From positions 1 to 36,660 of the forward strand of contig CAZLYU010000034.1 in assembly GCA_964563855.1 (NCBI GenBank): a stretch of DNA of 36,660 nt. Direction: 5' to 3'. The position numbers and the translations under genes are program-made. The notes below the pieces were generated by a model. That model searched no databases and had not been told where the DNA came from. It saw only the letters and a list, made by a program, of their open reading frames with translations. Within the stretch, counting starts at the first letter, position 1, and each line of letters begins with the position of its first letter. This document shows positions 34,942-36,660 of this stretch, piece after piece. Origin of the DNA: JAFGRR01 sp964563855. GTDB lineage: Bacteria; Planctomycetota; Phycisphaerae; UBA1845; Fen-1342.

Positions 34942-35688
34942 ATGAACTACGCGCTCACGATCGTGGCCGGCTGCGCCGTTGCGGCGGCGTGTGCAGGTGA
35001 TCTCCGCATGTCGTTCGGCGACACCGCCGTCCCTGGAAACCCAGACCTGCCCGGCGCTTACCCGATCGTCGTTGATACCGGCAACGCGCCGTTCTCAGTG
35101 ACGTGGGGCGTCTGGGCCGAGGTCTTCATCGATGGTGGCCTCGGCGCCGTCGACCAGTGGGATGCGATCGGCGTGGATGTCGTCGAACTCCCCGGACTGG
35201 ATGTCACCACGGCGATGCTCAATACCGACTACGCCCCGTCCCTTTTCGGTAGGTTCCGCTGGCGACAGGATTCGGACCTCGGCGGCACTTCGGGCAACCC
35301 AAAACCGGCCGGCCCGAACTTCACGCTCGTCCATTTGCCGGGCAGCCTCGACTACGGTATCGGCCTCAACCAGCTCCCGCCGTCGCTCGGCGGCATTGAC
35401 ACCGACTCGCAGTACGACGCCATCGAAGATCGCCTCTTCTACCTGCTCGGCACGATCACGATCAATGCGCCGCAGGGCTTTGAAGGCGACCTGTTCTTCG
35501 GCACCAACGCCGATGGTTTCGCGCAAACTGGGCTCACCGCTCCGACCGTCACGTTCGGTTCGGCCACCCCGCTGAGCGGCGACGACCTCTTCGGCGCCAT
35601 CGCCGACACCCCGATGGTCACGTTCGTCCCCGAGCCGGCCAGCCTGGCGCTGACCGCGCTCGCGGGCCTCACGATCCGTCGTCGCTAA
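34942..35688 (+). CDS. Tandem PEP-CTERM paralogue 4 (most divergent)
   Basis: 248 residues from ATG 34942. Signal peptide MNYALTIVAGCAVAAACAGD; mature start GDLRMSFGDT as in paralogue 3. It keeps LPGAYPIVVDTGNAPFSVTW and DTDSQYDAIEDRLFYLLGTI but departs in the middle: FGRFRWRQDSDLGG replaces the FGTQFRWEDGSDFGG form, and LPGSLDYGIGLNQLPPSLGG replaces the NVTRTGLG form. C-terminus VPEPASLALTALAGLTIRRR. The frame extends far upstream but the ribosome binding site and homology fix this start. The divergence falls in one contiguous block, which may be the part that varies in binding. Function unknown. Confidence 0.9.
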   Translation: MNYALTIVAGCAVAAACAGDLRMSFGDTAVPGNPDLPGAYPIVVDTGNAPFSVTWGVWAEVFIDGGLGAVDQWDAIGVDVVELPGLDVTTAMLNTDYAPSLFGRFRWRQDSDLGGTSGNPKPAGPNFTLVHLPGSLDYGIGLNQLPPSLGGIDTDSQYDAIEDRLFYLLGTITINAPQGFEGDLFFGTNADGFAQTGLTAPTVTFGSATPLSGDDLFGAIADTPMVTFVPEPASLALTALAGLTIRRR

Positions 35689-35835
35689 GCGGTAGCGGTT
35701 GTGCTTTGCCGCTCGTCGCTCACCGCGCCGGCGTGCGTCTTTCCGGCCCACGCTTGCCGGCGCCTGGAGCTGGCCTGAGCAGGTCGCTGCGCGCAGCCAC
35801 CCGACGGCTTGCGCGGCTACTGCAAGCGACGCGTA

Positions 35836-35938
35836 CGGCGTGTTGGGCACGGCGGGTAGCACTGAGGGGAGCGCGTCAGAACTGAGTTCGGAATGGGATG
35901 AGGCGTTTCCCGGTACGTATCGGCGCGGCGTGTTGGGC
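35836..35938. repeat. 13-bp direct repeat around the 5S fragment
   Basis: CGGCGTGTTGGGC occurs at 35836-35848 and 35926-35938, 90 nt apart, on each side of the 5S remnant. A similar GCGGCGTGGT stretch lies beyond the intact 5S at about 36137. This suggests that the 5S 5' end and its spacer were duplicated. Confidence 0.6.
35881..35921 (-). pseudogene. Partial 5S rRNA copy (decayed)
   Basis: About 41 nt, in the same orientation as the intact 5S gene, matching its 5' half (the ATACGTACCGGGAAACGCC and ATCCCATTCCGAACTCAGT regions) with about four differences. The 3' half is missing, so it cannot give a working 5S. It lies downstream of the rRNA terminator. Confidence 0.75.
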
Positions 35939-35966
35939 GGGACGAGGGGCAGTGCACGGTGCGCGC

Positions 35967-36005
35967 AAAAAAGCAGGCCCGCGACTGCTTTCGCAGCCGC
36001 GGGCC
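35967..36005 (-). terminator. Rho-independent terminator of the rRNA operon
   Basis: On the minus strand GGCCCGCG pairs with CGCGGGCC (plus 35998-36005 and 35976-35983), with an inner GCTGC/GCAGT-type stem closed by a GAAA loop, then TGC and six T residues (plus 35967-35972). It begins 7 nt after the 5S 3' end. Confidence 0.85.
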
Positions 36006-36011
36006 ATATAA

Positions 36012-36120
36012 GCCGGCGATCACCTACTCTTGCCCGATCTGGACTACCATCGGCCGGACGGGCTTCACTACTGAGTTCGGAATGGGATCAGGTGTTTCCC
36101 CGTACGCATCGTCACCGGCA
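36012..36120 (-). rRNA. rrf: 5S ribosomal RNA
   Basis: About 109 nt. The ends GCCGGTGA and TCGCCGGC form helix I. The loop regions AACACCTGATCCCATTCCG and AACTCAGTAGTGAAG and the GGTAGT..AGAGTAGGTGATCGCC end are typical of bacterial 5S. It follows 23S with a spacer of about 160 nt and is followed by the terminator. Ends are estimated from the helix, so a few bases of error are possible. Confidence 0.93.
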
Positions 36121-36280
36121 GTTCGTGCGCTGACGCGGCGTGGTCCGGCATGGTGGGGCCGTGGGCCGAGTCAGGTAGCGCTCGTCGAAAGGACGAAGCG
36201 ACAGTGTGGATTGGTGTTTGGGTGTTCTGGAATCGAAAGGGTATTCGGAATGAGATTCCGAGGCTCAGTGATTCATAAAT

Positions 36281-36660
<380 letters not shown>

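Overview
The window is one high-GC chromosomal segment, most likely from a planctomycete of the Phycisphaerae type. This is inferred from a combination of features, not from a database match. They include six exported proteins ending in PEP-CTERM sorting signals with an Arg-Arg-Arg tail, a prepilin-like protein with the GFTLIELLVVVAIIALLISI start typical of planctomycetes, dockerin-like C-termini ending in ..GP, a cysteine-rich CC..PGC..CC repeat protein, and a futalosine-pathway menaquinone gene (mqnE). Codons are strongly GC-biased throughout, and most genes have clear GGAGG-type ribosome binding sites.

Layout. 1-6134 (minus strand): a run transcribed right to left, dnaJ/cbpA-like, a small membrane protein, a TPR protein and murJ, followed by a membrane pyrophosphatase (hppA) cut by the window start. 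6264-9225: a small membrane protein, a lipoprotein, a TlpA-like thioredoxin and mqnE. 9449-14840: an envelope or secretome block with a prepilin-like protein, two PEP-CTERM proteins and a large dockerin-tailed protein, interleaved with good promoters and terminators. 14967-20308: housekeeping genes, namely an SDR epimerase resembling L-threonine dehydrogenase, miaB, pheA and an FAD monooxygenase. 20502-20735: tRNA-Val(UAC) and, on the opposite strand, tRNA-Sec(UCA). 21159-27012: a lipoprotein, a five-repeat Cys-rich secreted protein, an MFS transporter, tatA and an unknown anchored protein. 27369-31199 (minus): smc followed by a tiny Lys-rich histone H1-like gene. 31629-35688: four consecutive paralogous PEP-CTERM proteins, with an assembly gap after the first. 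35881-36660 (minus): a decayed 5S fragment, the rRNA terminator, an intact 5S gene and the 3' end of 23S.

The most unusual material is the secretome. Four tandem PEP-CTERM paralogues of unknown function have leaders in which pyrimidine tracts can pair with the ribosome binding site. In two PEP-CTERM leaders (10460-10498 and 31596-31622) the pyrimidine arm can pair either with an upstream arm or with the ribosome binding site, a switch-like layout. Two neighbouring secreted proteins share the same modules in rearranged order. The tRNA-Sec implies that this organism decodes UGA as selenocysteine, although no selenoprotein was recognised in the window. No exosortase, CRISPR array, insertion sequence or phage gene was seen.
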